Assembly: GCA_012184525.1 (NCBI GenBank)
Contig: WOFQ01000001.1
Span: forward strand, 1,550,001-1,614,000
DNA: 64,000 bases
Source: Xenoacremonium recifei
Taxonomy: Eukaryota > Ascomycota > Sordariomycetes > Hypocreales > Nectriaceae
Direction of reading: 5' to 3'
Shown here: in pieces, positions 12,443-25,300 of the stretch
How the letters are laid out: the number at the start of each line of letters is the position of its first letter
How positions within the stretch are numbered: position 1 is the stretch's first letter
Made by a program: the position numbers and the translations under genes
Notes under the pieces: model-generated
Told to the model about the DNA's origin: nothing
Database searches by the model: none
What the model saw: only the letters and a program-made list of their open reading frames with translations

Positions 12443-13455
12443 GCGTCGCAAGGGCGAGAAGGTGAGGATAGACGTGGCGTTTCGGTGTCGCGGATAGCTA
12501 CCTTAAACTGCATCAAGTTAGTAGTTCAGCCTCGACCCAAGCTCTTGGTGTAAACACAGGCACCTAGAACAATGAACAAAAGTCACGAGCATGTTTCGAT
12601 GCAACAAAGAAAGACGTGAATGAGTGGCAACGGGACCCGCCGGCGGTTGGCTGCAGATTGCCGTTAGAGCAGAAGGATTCTAAAGTAAGAATCGTTCGCT
12701 GAAAATGCATGAGGTCTCGGTGATTTGAGTCACCGGCGGCGGCCTGGTGGTTGCTCCGTTCGAGAGCTCGAGAAGTCCTTCTACTTCGAGGCTAGTGGGT
12801 AAGATTTATCGACAAAAATAAGACTTGGAAAAGGCCAGCAGGAAGTGCAAGTTTCATCGGGGTTTTTTTCGACCCGACGCGTTTAACTGGGGGCGCTGAG
12901 GTACCCGGTACGAGCCGAGTTTCGGGCCTGAGGCCAAATTCTAGAGCTCCAGGGAGGCGTTTGCAGCCAAAAAGGGACTAGCGCAATCTGCTGTCCACCA
13001 GCCGCCTCAAGTCCAGATTCTTTCAGGCTTCCTCCCGCCCATCTGTTCTCACCACGACAAAACTTTGCCCTCCACCCAAAGTCATCACCACGCGCGTCGG
13101 GCATCGTGCGCGCCGCCTCGAAGCACCTTCCCGACCGTACGAGATCATCGACGACGATAATTGCCGCGACATACGAGCTTTTGCGACTCGCGAGGTGGCA
13201 AGAACCGGGGAGCGCAGCCTGAGGGTTCTCCTGGGCCGCGGGCCAGGACAGGCGTCGCTGTTCATCGCCATCGAGAAATCAAGCTCCTTCATCGCTGCCA
13301 TCACTCCGAAGTCTCTGCGCGATAGAGCATTGCTTTCGCCGCATTTGATTACGGTCATCTTCGAATTTCCGCGTTGCGCTGCATCTTCGCGCGCGATCTG
13401 AGTTCCGAAATCTCACCTCACGTTCACGGTCGCATCGCCGCCACCCACAGCCAAA
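12443..13455. promoter_or_regulatory. intergenic region and RPB1 promoter/leader
   Basis: About 1 kb between SWD1 and RPB1, both on the plus strand. The proximal 400 bp before RPB1 are C-rich with many CG dinucleotides and end in a leader with start context CCAAAATGG. No RNA gene or repeat is visible. Confidence 0.55.
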
Positions 13456-16400
13456 ATGGCGAACCTCTACTTCACGCACTCGAGCGCTCCGCTCAAGACG
13501 GTGCAGGAGATTCAATTTGGTCTGATGTCCCCTGAGGAGATCAAGAGCATGAGTGTGTGCCACATCCAGTATCCTGAGACCATGGAGGAGAACAAGACGA
13601 AGCCACGCGACGGTGGCCTCAACGACCCTCTACTCGGATCCATCGATCGACAGTTCAGATGCAAAACCTGTGGGCAGGCCATGGGCGAGTGCCCTGGCCA
13701 CTTCGGCCACATCGAGCTGGCCAAACCAGTTTACCATCCCGGCTTCATCAAGAAGGTGAAGAAGATTCTGGAGATTGTTTGCCATAACTGTAGCAAGGTT
13801 CTGGCTGATAAAGTTGGTCTACCTTAAGGAAGCTCAACGGTCAATGCTAATCTTGAAACTCCCAGAGTGATCCCGAATTTGCGGCTGCTATCGCCACACG
13901 AGATCCAAAACTGCGTTTCAACCGAGTCTGGGAAGTTTGCAAGAAGAAGCGGAAGTGCGAGAACGAGGACCGCAATGACAAGAACAAGGATGAGGAGTTC
14001 GCACCAGGCATGAAACCGGCACCGATTCCAAACCACGGAGGCTGTGGAAACATCCAGCCAAACGTGCGACAAGCTGCCCTGCAGCTCAAAGCAGCTTTCG
14101 ACGTCGTTCAAGAAGATGGCCCCAAGAAGCGCGAAACGACTCCCATCACGCCCGAGATGGCTCACAACATCCTGCGTCGCATTACGGAGGAGGATATCCG
14201 TAACATGGGCCTCAACTCCGAGTATGCTCGTCCTGAGTGGATGATCATCACCGTCCTCCCAGTGCCTCCCCCACCAGTCCGACCTAGTATTTCCATGGAT
14301 GGATCCGGAACTGGCATGCGAGGAGAGGATGATTTGACTTACAAGCTGGGCGACATTATCCGTGCCAACGGCAACGTCAAACAAGCTATTCGTGAAGGAT
14401 CGCCCCAACACATTGCTCGAGATTTCGAGGAACTCTTGCAATACCATGTCGCCACTTATATGGACAACGACATTGCCGGCCAGCCCCGTGCCATGCAAAA
14501 GAGTGGTCGTCCAATCAAGGCTATCCGTGCTCGTCTCAAGGGCAAGGAAGGTCGACTGCGAGGTAACCTGATGGGTAAGCGTGTTGACTTTTCCGCGCGA
14601 ACCGTCATTACTGGCGATGCCAACCTTTCGCTTCACGAAGTCGGTGTCCCTCGCAGCATTGCTCGGACTTTGACATATCCCGAAACGGTTACACCTTACA
14701 ACATTGGTAAACTGCATCAACTTGTCGAGAATGGGCCGAACGAGCATCCGGGTGCAAAGTATGTTATCCGATCAGACGGCACCCGAATCGATCTTAGACA
14801 TCACCGCCGCGCCGCACAGATTTCTCTTGAATACGGATGGAAGGTTGAACGTCACCTCATGGATGGCGATTACATCATCTTCAATCGACAACCTTCACTT
14901 CACAAGGAATCTATGATGGGGCATCGCGTCAAAGTCATGCCTTACTCGACCTTCCGACTGAATCTTTCGGTCACATCTCCTTATAACGCCGATTTCGACG
15001 GTGACGAGATGAATCTTCACGTTCCACAGAGTGAGGAAACTCGTGCGGAAGTCAAGGAGTTGTGCTTGGTCCCCCTCAACATCGTCTCGCCTCAAAAGAA
15101 CGGCCCTTTGATGGGTATCGTTCAGGATACTCTTGCTGGTGTGTACAAGCTCGCTCGTAAGGATACCTTCATTGAGAAGGAGATGGTGATGAACCTCATG
15201 CTTTGGGTTCCGGGTTGGGATGGAATCATTCCCACACCCGCGATCTTGAAGCCACGACCTCGTTGGTCTGGAAAGCAGATTATCAGCATGGTCATCCCCA
15301 AGGTTGTCAGCCTACAGGATGGGAAGGACAAATGTCCGAAGGATGACGCTGGAATGTGTGTCCAGAACGGTGAACTGCTCTATGGCCTGCTGACGAAGAA
15401 ATACGTCGGCGCTGCCGCTGGTGGTATTATCCATATCAGCTACAATGAGCTGGGTCCCGAAGGTGCCATGGGTTTCCTGAACAGTCTACAGCAAGTCGTG
15501 ACGTACTGGCTCCTTAACAACGGGCACAGTATCGGTATCGGCGACACAATTCCTGACAAGGCCACCATCGAGAAGATCCAGGCTACCGTTACCGAGCAAA
15601 AGGCTCACGTCGCCAAGTTGACTTTGGAGGCCACTTCGAATCAGCTGGAGGCCCTTCCTGGTATGAGTATCCGTGAAACTTTCGAGAACAAGGTGTCGAT
15701 GCACCTGAACTCGGCGCGTGACAAGGCGGGTACATCTACCATGAAGAGTTTAAAGGACTCGAATAATGCCACTACCATGGCTCTTTCTGGATCGAAGGGA
15801 TCTTCCATCAACATCTCTCAGATGACTGCGCTTGTCGGACAGCAGATGGTGGAGGGTAAGCGTATTCCATTTGGATTCAAATACCGCACGCTGCCCCATT
15901 TCACCAAGGACGACTACTCCCCCGAAGCCCGAGGCTTTGTCGAGAATTCGTACCTTCGTGGTCTTACACCTGCGGAATTCTTCTTCCACGCCATGGCTGG
16001 TCGTGAGGGTCTCATTGATACCGCTGTGAAGACCGCCGAAACCGGTTACATCCAGCGACGTCTCGTCAAAGCACTTGAAGATCTCAGTGCTCGGTACGAT
16101 GGTACTGTGCGAAACTCTCTTGGAGACATCGTCCAGTTCCTTTACGGTGAAGACGGCATCGATGCTATGGTCATCGAGAAGCAGAAGATGGGAATTCTGA
16201 ACATGTCCAATCCTGCTTTTGAGTCGAAATACCGTCTGGATCTGGCGAACCCTCCTGACTGGTTCCGGAACGAATACGAGTATGGCAATGAACTGACTGG
16301 CGACCGGGAGTCTATGGCTCTGCTTGACGCGGAGTGGGAAGCTCTACTGAAGGACCGTCAAGTTGTCCGCAAGATCAACCGTGGCAAGATGACCGAAGAG

Positions 16401-18822
16401 AACATGCAGCTTCCTCTAAACACTGGACGCATGATCGAATCGGCCAAGCGGATTTTCAACATCAAGATTACTGATCGAAGTGATCTGCGACCCTCAGATG
16501 TTATCCCAGTTGTGCGCGACTTGATTGATAGCATGAAGATTGTTCGCGGTACTGACAACATCTCGACGGAGGCTGACAGCAACGCTACAATCCTCTTCAA
16601 GGCGTTGATCCGATCTCGCCTGGCCTTCAAGGAGGTAGTCAAGGAACATCGCCTGAACAAACTGGCCTTTGATCATATCATTGGCGAGCTCAAGAGTCGA
16701 TGGGACCGAAGCCCCATCAGCCCTGGCGAAATGGTTGGTGTCTTGGCTGCCCAGTCTATTGGTGAGCCCGCCACCCAGATGACGCTCAACACCTTCCATT
16801 TCGCTGGTGTCTCTTCCAAGAACGTCACCCTCGGTGTTCCTCGTCTCAAGGAGATTCTCAATCTGGCAAAGAACATCAAGACTCCAGCCATGACGGTGTT
16901 TTTGGATGCGCCCTTGGCCAGTCAGGAACAGACCAAGAAGCTTCGAAGCATTGTCGAGTACACCAACCTCCGATCTGTGACGGCGGTTACTGAGATCTAT
17001 TATGATCCCGACGTCCAGGGCACGAACATTCCCGAAGATGTTGATATGGTTGAGTCCTACTTCCTCATCCCTGATGACGGACAGGAATCGATCGAGCGAC
17101 AATCTCGCTGGTTGCTTCGTATCACCCTTGATCGACAGAAACTTCTCGACAAGGGCATCAAGATTGATGATGTTGCTCAGCGCATCAAGGAGGAGTACCC
17201 CAATGATCTAGCCATCATCTTCAGTGACAACAACGCCGATGAACAGGTCATCCGAATTCGCACGGTTGGTCAATCCGACAAGGATGACGACGATGCGAAG
17301 ATGGAAGACGATGTCATGTTGAAGCGTCTTGAGGCGCATCTCCTTGACACGTTGACCCTTCGTGGTGTGCCCGGCATTGAAAAGGCTTTCATGACCAAAG
17401 GCACTGTTCTGTCGGAAGCGGATGATGGATCTTTGATGGCAATCAACGAGGATCCACGATGCACCCAGTGGTATTTGGATACTGAGGGAACTGCCTTGCG
17501 AGAAGTCCTATCGGTTAATGGCGTGGACGCCAAGCGAACCTCAACCAACGACCTCTGGCAGATCATTGAAGTCCTTGGAATTGAAGGCGCTCGAGCTGCT
17601 CTCATTCGAGAGTTGACCATGGTTCTGAGTTTCGATGGTTCCTACGTCAATCACCGTCACATTGCTCTTCTGACCGATGTGATGACATGCCGTGGTACCC
17701 TCTCAGCCGTTACTCGTCACGGTATCAACCGTGCTGATACCGGTGCTCTCATGCGTTGTTCATTCGAAGAGACCGTGGAGATCTTGCTGGAGGCTGCGGC
17801 TACAGGTGAGCTTGATGACTGCCGGGGTATCTCGGAAAACGTCATGCTGGGTCAAATGGCACCTATGGGAACTGGAAACTTCGATGTCTTCTTGGATCCT
17901 AAGATGCTTGAGACGGTGATTTCCGACAACTCTCGCATGGGCCTGATGCCTGGAATGCCCGTTAAGGACGGACAAGGCGAAGGAGCAGCAACGCCATACG
18001 ACACGGGTTCTCCCATGGCAGACTCCGGCTACCTCAGTCTCAACTCGCCCGCTTCTGGAAACTTCTCTCCTATCCAGGGCGCTGGCTCAGACACTCCTGC
18101 TGGCTTTGGTACCGAGTATGGCGGTGGATTTGGTGGCGTTGGCTCTGCCAGCCCCTATTCCATGCGCGGAGCCACGAGCCCATTCAGTACCTCGCCAACG
18201 TCGCCTTTCAGCTCAGGAATGGGTGGTTACTCTCCGTCGTCGCCTAACGCAGGTTACTCGCCTACGTCGCCTCTCATCGATGGCGGTATCGGACGATATG
18301 CCACTTCGCCATCCTTCAGCCCATCGTCACCGTCATTCTCTCCTACCTCGCCAATGCTGCGGCCGACGAGCCCGGCCAGCCCGAACTACAGCCCAACGTC
18401 ACCGAGCTACTCGCCAGCGTCACCTACGTCGCCGCGTCACTACTCGCCGACCTCGCCGGCTCAGTTCAACTCGCCAACGTCGCCCAGTTACTCCCCAGCG
18501 AGTCCCAACTACAGCCCCGCCTCCCCCAACCTCCACGGAGCCGGCGCTACCTCTCCCTCTTACTCCCCGGCCTCTCCTACTTGGTCTCCAACCTCCCCCG
18601 AAGCCTACTCTCCCACGAGCCCAAGCTTCCAGAGGAGTCCCGGAGCGCAACAATCGCCGACCAGCCCAAGCTACTCGCCGACTTCTCCATCCTTCTCTCC
18701 TCGGACCCCTGGTCCGGGAACGTCTGGAAACCAATAGTGAGTCTCAACAACGGGAGTTGTCTTTTGTCTTTCAAATGCTAACAAAGGCTTGTAGTTCTCC
18801 TAATTCGCCGGCAAATGATTAA
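13456..18822 (+). CDS. RPB1: RNA polymerase II largest subunit
   Basis: Three exons, 13456-13812, 13866-18736 and 18795-18822, giving 1751 aa. Catalytic subunit of Pol II. The N-terminal zinc site is visible (CKTCGQAMGECPGHFGH), as are the active-site metal loop YNADFDGDEMNLHVP, the bridge helix region (AEFFFHAMAGREGLIDTAVK) and the trigger loop (QMTLNTFHFAGVSSKNVTLG). From about residue 1590 the C-terminal domain begins, with roughly twenty Tyr-Ser-Pro-type repeats. Many are degenerate (YSPASPN, FSPTSPM, WSPTSPE) and are separated by short spacers, as in other filamentous fungi rather than the regular yeast array. The first intron uses the uncommon donor GTTGGT. The last intron splits a Tyr codon and adds YSPNSPAND as the C-terminus; without splicing, translation stops at once. 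Confidence 0.97.
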
Positions 18823-21800
18823 TTTGATTTGAATAATGCATGCGAGGCACAGGCTGCCTCATCATTTCTCAGGGTTCACGTTTTTCTTTATCAAAGAAAC
18901 GGAGTTTGCATCATAGATCCGCTAGAGGTCAAAAACCGCGATGAAATCAAAATACCTGAAAAAAAAAAGAAGACGAAAAAAGACGCGAGGGGCAAAAAGG
19001 TATAGGTGCCTCTCGTCACATATTCCGCTTGAGCAGAGACAGAGCGGGCAGGGGGGGAAGGAGTTTGATGTTGTAACAGTTGACAATGTATTATAGCAAT
19101 GAGGATAATAGCTACGAGGGAAGGACTCGTTATGGAAGGGGTTCAGTGGAGGCGAAGACATGACCTAGATTGGAATCAGTGAGGCAGGTCAGACAGGCGA
19201 TTGAGCATCTTCGTGCAGCACGTGGAATGGATTGGTCTATTTTAGTAAAAATCAGTCCCGATACCCCCCGTTCCATCTGTGATGCCTGTAGTTGACTCGA
19301 TCGCCTGCTATTTTAAACGATGCTGCCACCGATGTTGCTGTTGGACGATGGGCTAGCTGCTCTGCTGTTGCAACTTGGGCTATGGCTGCGGCTACGACCT
19401 CGGCCACGGTTACGGGCTACGGGCTCTGCTGCCTGCGTTGAGTGTCTTCTCGTCGTCATCCAGTTCCTCTAACCCAAATCCTTGAATGCCAACTGATGTC
19501 CCCAATATTCACCCTAATCCCTCATTGTCATCTGTTTGTTGGGCAAAGTAAGGACTGAGAGAGCGTCGGGGATGCAGATGGTAACTCGTGGCCAACTCGT
19601 TACTTACTGAAAGTGAGAGAAGGCACTAGCTAGTCAGATGGGTTGCTCATTACTGACCTCCAACAAGAATTTGATATCACGAGGCATTTGACAGGACATG
19701 TGTGAGTGTGTGTGGCTTGGGAAAATCAGGTCACTCGAGAGATCATCACCCCCTCACTTAGACGCCCATGGACCGATATCACCAACGGCACTCCTGCCCC
19801 CCCTGTACATGCAAGTGTGGAAAAGCCAAAGGAGAAAAAGAAGACTGTTGCATCATGCGGCCTGGAACGCAGCCGGTCGCTCATCGGCCCCCAACGTCCG
19901 GCCTGCATGAGGTATATTTCGTGCGTGCGTGCGAGCGATAAGTTCGCCGCGTTGGCCGGGGCGTATGGGCGAGCAGCTAACACTAGGGGCTGTTGTTGGT
20001 TGTAAGTTCCAGCAACCAACAGCCTCTGCGGCCGTGGGCGTTGCATCGCAGGTTGCAGAAGAGGGGGCGGAACGGAATGGCAATGAATGGAGGGGGCGTG
20101 CGTGACGGAGGCAGCAGATCGCCCGCCCGTGACATATGCAGTGGCCCTTTTTGCCCGTCCGATGCCGTCCCGTGATGTGATGGCTGTTGCTGGCTCGCGG
20201 GAGTTGGTTACAGAGGAGTGTTGGTCGAGACTCAGTGGGCTTGCTGAACGAAGAAGGGCTGCTCTCGAAAAGTGGAGAGAAGAGGGAAGCCGAGTCAGAA
20301 GCAACACTCACAGATGATCGAAACAAGCCTAAAAGTGATGGCACCGCTTGTGCTACCTCAGCATGACATGGGCCGTTGCTTACTGGTGGTGGTGTTGAGA
20401 TACACTCGTTACATGCAAAGTCAGTCAACGCTGTTAGCCTCCTCGTTGGTGCCGCGCCTCTCGGGCAGCACAAGGTTGGCGGCAGACGGGCACGGCGACG
20501 GGACAGGAAGGAGAATAAACAAGCAAGGAAGCAAAAAGCAACCGTAGGCAAGCCACCGTTGTTTGCCCCGGCGTATTACCACCATTCTAGCTTGCCCGTA
20601 GCGGCACGGCAGTACGTGCACGCTGCCATGCCCAATCTCCGAGCATGGCTTACACTGCTCTAGTCCTTGGGCCATTCAGCAGTGAACAGGAAGGTCTCAC
20701 AAGAAGCAAGACACCTGGCCTGGCCTGTCACTTAGCTGTCCCGGGCCCTCCGCAAGCGCAAATCCTTCACCTCATCCACCGCCGGAACGCCCTCCCGTCG
20801 CCTCTCTCCGTTGAGCGCGCTGGTGGCCGACAAATGAGGCATGGCCAATCACATGATGCGACATGGATGCGAGGATTTATGCGTGGCGCTATTTGCACGC
20901 ACACATCGCCCAACACTGAGCCTCACTGGAAGCCAGCCCCCAGTCCAGTCACTGTAGAAAGCGCAAGCCACTTCGAGCTGCCACGATAGGTGGAAGGGGA
21001 AAATTCTCTCAGTGTCTGGGCCTCGCCTGACATGCCACGATACTACACGCCTCGACTGTTCATCCATCACCAACAGTCCCTGGCCGTGGAATGTGAGACG
21101 GTCCGGCCAGCCTGCCGAGCGGTGGTCAACTTACACCACGGACCGGTCTTGTCACCGTGCCACAGTGTAGCGACAGGGGACCTACGTCCCGCCAGTCTGC
21201 CTTGAATTGTACTCTTTCGGGCTGTTGCGCGAAAGAAACAGCAAGGAGCCCAGGCGAGCGGAGACGGCAAATATATGGCCGGCTGCTGGGCTACGGCCAA
21301 CGGGCCGTGGTTCTCATCCGTTGATCGGACAGGAATGCCGCCAACTAGTCAGTTTCTTCGGTGTGAGAGATGGAAAGTATGCCTCATGCCTCAACGGGTT
21401 GCTTCATGGGCCGGCTGTGTTGGCTGGGTCTTGGGTCGGGTCGGTTAGTTGGCCGCATATCGACAGCGTGGGTGGTCGCAGATGTGGCCGGGCTGTGTGG
21501 GCCACAGCCATCGACGGCTTCAGCAGCCTCACGTCAAGATAGCCGCTAAGACAAGATCTCGATGATGAAATACGCAGGAACGAGGAGTGAAACATGGAAA
21601 AACACAAAAAAAGAGCTCTTCTGACGTAGGTACAAGCTGCGGAGGCTACTCACAATTCCTACACCCAACTTCACCACTCTCAGCACTGACCACTTCCAAT
21701 CACCACCAAGCTGAGACCGAGTTCAACAGTCCTGCCAATGAAATAAGAGACGTCCTTGAAGGAGAAAGGAAAAGAAAAATTGAAGAACATTGAAAGGAGA

Positions 21801-22177
21801 TCAAAATAAAATGACCGAAAGTCTCTTGCGAGACGTTGACCTTGCCGTCCGAGCCAGCGACCTGCCAAGTTCAAGGAAACAATAAGCTGTCTAAGGATGG
21901 AATGAAAGGAAATAAAAGACAATCAAATGAAGGTGAGAAGAGTCTCAAGAGAAGAGAAAAGAAATTGAAGCGATCCCTCCCATCCTCGCAGAAAATGGCA
22001 AAAACCGTCGAGCGACGGGGAGGGAGCTTCCGCGGGGAGAGAACAGAGCCAAGGACTGTCAATGCCGTGTGGCCATTCTATAGTTTCTGACCTCTCCTTC
22101 GAGGGTTCTGCGGGTCACTGTGCAAATAAGATCGTTAGCAATACTCTCAGGTCATAGGACAAAACGTAACAGACCTA
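18823..22177. other. gene-poor region 1
   Basis: 3.3 kb downstream of RPB1. The first few hundred bp should hold its 3' UTR; an A-rich run lies near 18960. Open frames exist on both strands, notably on the minus strand over 19.7-20.5 kb, but they overlap each other in different frames, lack domains and have no consistent codon character. I see no tRNA, tandem array or transposon here. Confidence 0.5.
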
Positions 22178-22354
22178 CTAGTTCGACCGCGGGGGGTTGG
22201 GGCATTGAGGACGGAGGCAGTAGCCCTGCCACGTTTGAATACCTTGGTCGATAATGTTGGCACTGCATCGGCAGTTGGAGCCTGGCTTGGGCTCCAGCGT
22301 GGTCGCCGTGCAGCCGCAGTAGGCCCAGTACTGAGTGGTTCTCCAGTAGCACAT
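22178..22354 (-). CDS. small cysteine-rich protein
   Basis: A 58-residue protein starting MCYWRTTQYWAYCGCTATT and containing seven cysteines (CGC, CRC and isolated Cys residues) plus a basic/proline-rich end (CPNPPRSN). The start context is near perfect for a fungus (CACCGTCAAGATG), and the 100 nt before it form a typical unstructured leader (TCTCAGACCCTCAAAGTC and similar). There is no signal peptide, so if real it is cytosolic or nuclear, perhaps metal-binding. Small proteins beginning MCY/MCH with paired cysteines are common and unnamed in Hypocreales. It lies alone in a large gene-poor stretch. No function is assigned. Confidence 0.55.
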   Translation of the reverse strand: MCYWRTTQYWAYCGCTATTLEPKPGSNCRCSANIIDQGIQTWQGYCLRPQCPNPPRSN

Positions 22355-25300
22355 CTTGACGGTGTGTTGTTCAGTCGTGCGTTTGACTTTGAGGGTCTGA
22401 GATGAGATTGAAGAAGGCAACGGATTTGCAGTTGTCTTGATAAATAGCTCGAAGCAGTGTGGTGAAGACACGATACACGAGCTTAGCTTCTGCAAACTGA
22501 CAGTTCGTTACAAGCCGCTATCCGAGGCTTGTGTTTGACAGCACGTTTGGACGGCAGCTTTGTGTATCGAGGCTAGGTACTGGTGAGTGTTGCTGTAGTT
22601 GTGGGGAACACACGGAAGGACGACGATTCGGGCTTTGGGCTTGACTAAGTTGAACTTGTCGTGAGGATGCAAATATGCGATGGATTTAGCGGCCGCGTGC
22701 TGAAAGATACCAATGAGAAGATGATTCGAGTGCTTGATGAGATATCTCAAGTTTGGCTGTAGAAAGAGCAGGTTCCGACTCCCCTTATATACTTGGTGAC
22801 ACGGTCCCGACAGTCTGGTTCAGAGCTTGAACGAGGGTGTTTGCCATAGCTTTGACAACTTGTGCACACGAGCCCACGAGGAAAAATCGAATAACCCCGA
22901 GAGGACCGAACTGAAGAGGATTTGAGTGTTGGCTGTTTGCTCTTCCCGTGGTTGAGACCCAGAGCTCCCCGGGGGTGGATGAAGTTGGGCGTGTTAGTCC
23001 CTCGCCGACATGGCCCGTCTGTCTCCGCACAGGTGCAAAAGAGGGAGGGGGGGCAATGCAATGTTCAGCAGGTATAACCTCCAGATTAGGTAGGACGCAA
23101 CATGATGTTGGCAGTTCCGACTTACGTCAACTTCGTCAGTCGACATTGAGTCGGTGACCGTGGGGAGAGGGAGAAAATCAGAGAGGCCAACCGCATCGCC
23201 TCGGCCCTGGCCCACCCCTGGACCTTACAATCCACGCCGTGTGGTTGGCGGTGGTGATATCGAAGTTTTCTGCATCGGAAGGGGGCCGGGCTAGAATCTT
23301 AGATGCATGAGCCCCGGCCCTCCTTCAGTGTTAGTGATAGTTGTCGACGATATTGCGGAGGAGGATCCACGGGCTCGAAAGACACATGCCGTCCAGAGAG
23401 AGAAGGGGGAAAAAAGACTCTTCTCCATAGTTGGTTGCGGAATTTGGTCGGCATGGAACTACTGTCCCCGGTTTCTTCATGTGTACGTGTGAGTGTGTGC
23501 CCGCGAGATAGTGTGTGTCCGAGTAAGGGTGCCCCAACCACTCTGGCCAGCAAGCCCACCATCAAGAATTGGATGAGGAAATATTCATCGCAATCAGCAC
23601 ACCTCCACTGAGAAGATGCCGATACGGAGCTGATGGTCATGGCCGAGCCCCTGCGCCCCGCGAATGACCATGCTCACAAGGCGTCGAGCTGCTCCCACCG
23701 GCCCGCCCCAAACCTTAAGGGGGGATCAGACTTCAGAGGCTTGCTGCAGTTCCTCATCCATCTGATCCGCAGCACAGATCTTTTAGCTTGTGCCGTTCAA
23801 TAGAACCGGACAAAGACCCAGTCGGAAGAATGGTCGTACAGCTTGTGCCATGACGCCACGGCACATCGTCCGCCTGTTCGATGCGGGTCTTCATGATGCC
23901 TGGCGAGCTTCCGATTTGAAGTCGGCCGCTTCTTGAGCCGTCCACGGCTAATGTGTTGGCAGCATGTTCCCTCCCTGGATCCGTATTGTCCTTGACCAAG
24001 ACGTTAGACGCCCGGTGGAGCTAAAGCGGATGTTGCACATGATCCGTGATGATGCCGGTTTTGCCCCTTGCGGGATAGCCACGAGGCATAGGGCCGTTTA
24101 GTGGCCATGGCGAAGAAGAAACGAAACAATCCGCAGCATGGCCAGTTGGGGGCTCGGAAACGACAGCAGTAACGGAGCTTCAGGGTCATGGGCACCGGCA
24201 TGACCAACTACTGATGAGCTCAAGCATGGCTATGGCTTGGGCTCATGTTAGCACTGTAGAGCGCGCCCCGCTAAGGACTTGACCGAGGGGATGGAAAGAC
24301 CAGGTTTAGGCCCGTTAGATGCAGATTGTCGGGCTGGTATCCCTGTACGTATAGCGTCTCAACACTACCGCGGACATGCCGTGAAGTTGAACTTGGCGAG
24401 CCAACAGCATTGGCCACGGAAGCGAGCCCTCTGCGCCTGATATCGCCAGAATCTGCAGCGGAGCGGTTTCGAGCCGCGAACGGGATGCAGCCGGCATCAT
24501 ACGCAATCATTTGAACAGGGTTCCTGGTAGTGCCTTTGCCCTTGGCCGCGCGATTGTGGTCGGGAGGGACTTTTAGACTCGCTTCTAGCCAGGGACATCG
24601 GCGCCTTTGGCGCTGGCAATTAGACGCAGGGCGGCCTAATGCCATCACACATGGCTGGTTGAGCTTGGCTCGACACTAGGCCGTAAAACTCGCCAGGTTG
24701 GAGCAGCTTCCGAGGAGCAGCCTTGCTCAATGGCACGTCGGCGTGGTCGAGGGCCATCGGGCGAGGGACTATGCACGGTAGTAGCCTAGGCAGTGGCTCA
24801 CGGGGGCTGCAAGGATGAAAGGAGGTACCTCATTCTGCGCTGTGCATGCTCCATATTCCCATAGGGCTAGGTTGGTTCCTCGAGTTCTTGTTGCTCGGTT
24901 CCTGCGCTTGCGCCTCAGACGAGAAGGAGCAGGCTGAAGCGCAGAGGAGGAGCATGATGGCATGTCTCACTACACTTCCGCCGTGAGTCATAAGCGCGTG
25001 GCTCGTCTATGCGCAGCGCGGCAAATCGTCTGAAGTCGACGCCGAGGCGCAGGCTGGACAGCTCTCGAGGTGGTGGTGAGTTGTGACGATACAGACAAAG
25101 TACGAGGCAGGATGGGGATTGACTGGGGTCTCTACAAGGGGGTTGGCTGGCCCTGACAGCTTGCCTCCGCTGACAGGGCGGGGCATGATGTGCGGCAGGA
25201 GCCAGCGGGCAGGATTCGCGAATAGGGAAGCAGCTGCTAGGCGCCTGCCCCCAAATCCAGGCCACCTAGACCGCCCATATCGGGGCAAGCACGAACCAGC

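Noticed and set aside
13824..14747. 307-codon minus-strand frame inside RPB1
   Set aside because: Antisense of a strongly biased coding sequence; the sense strand is unambiguous RPB1.
19726..20551. Two overlapping minus-strand frames in the gene-poor region
   Set aside because: They overlap each other in different frames, are rich in Arg, Ser, Leu and Pro, and show no domain or good start.
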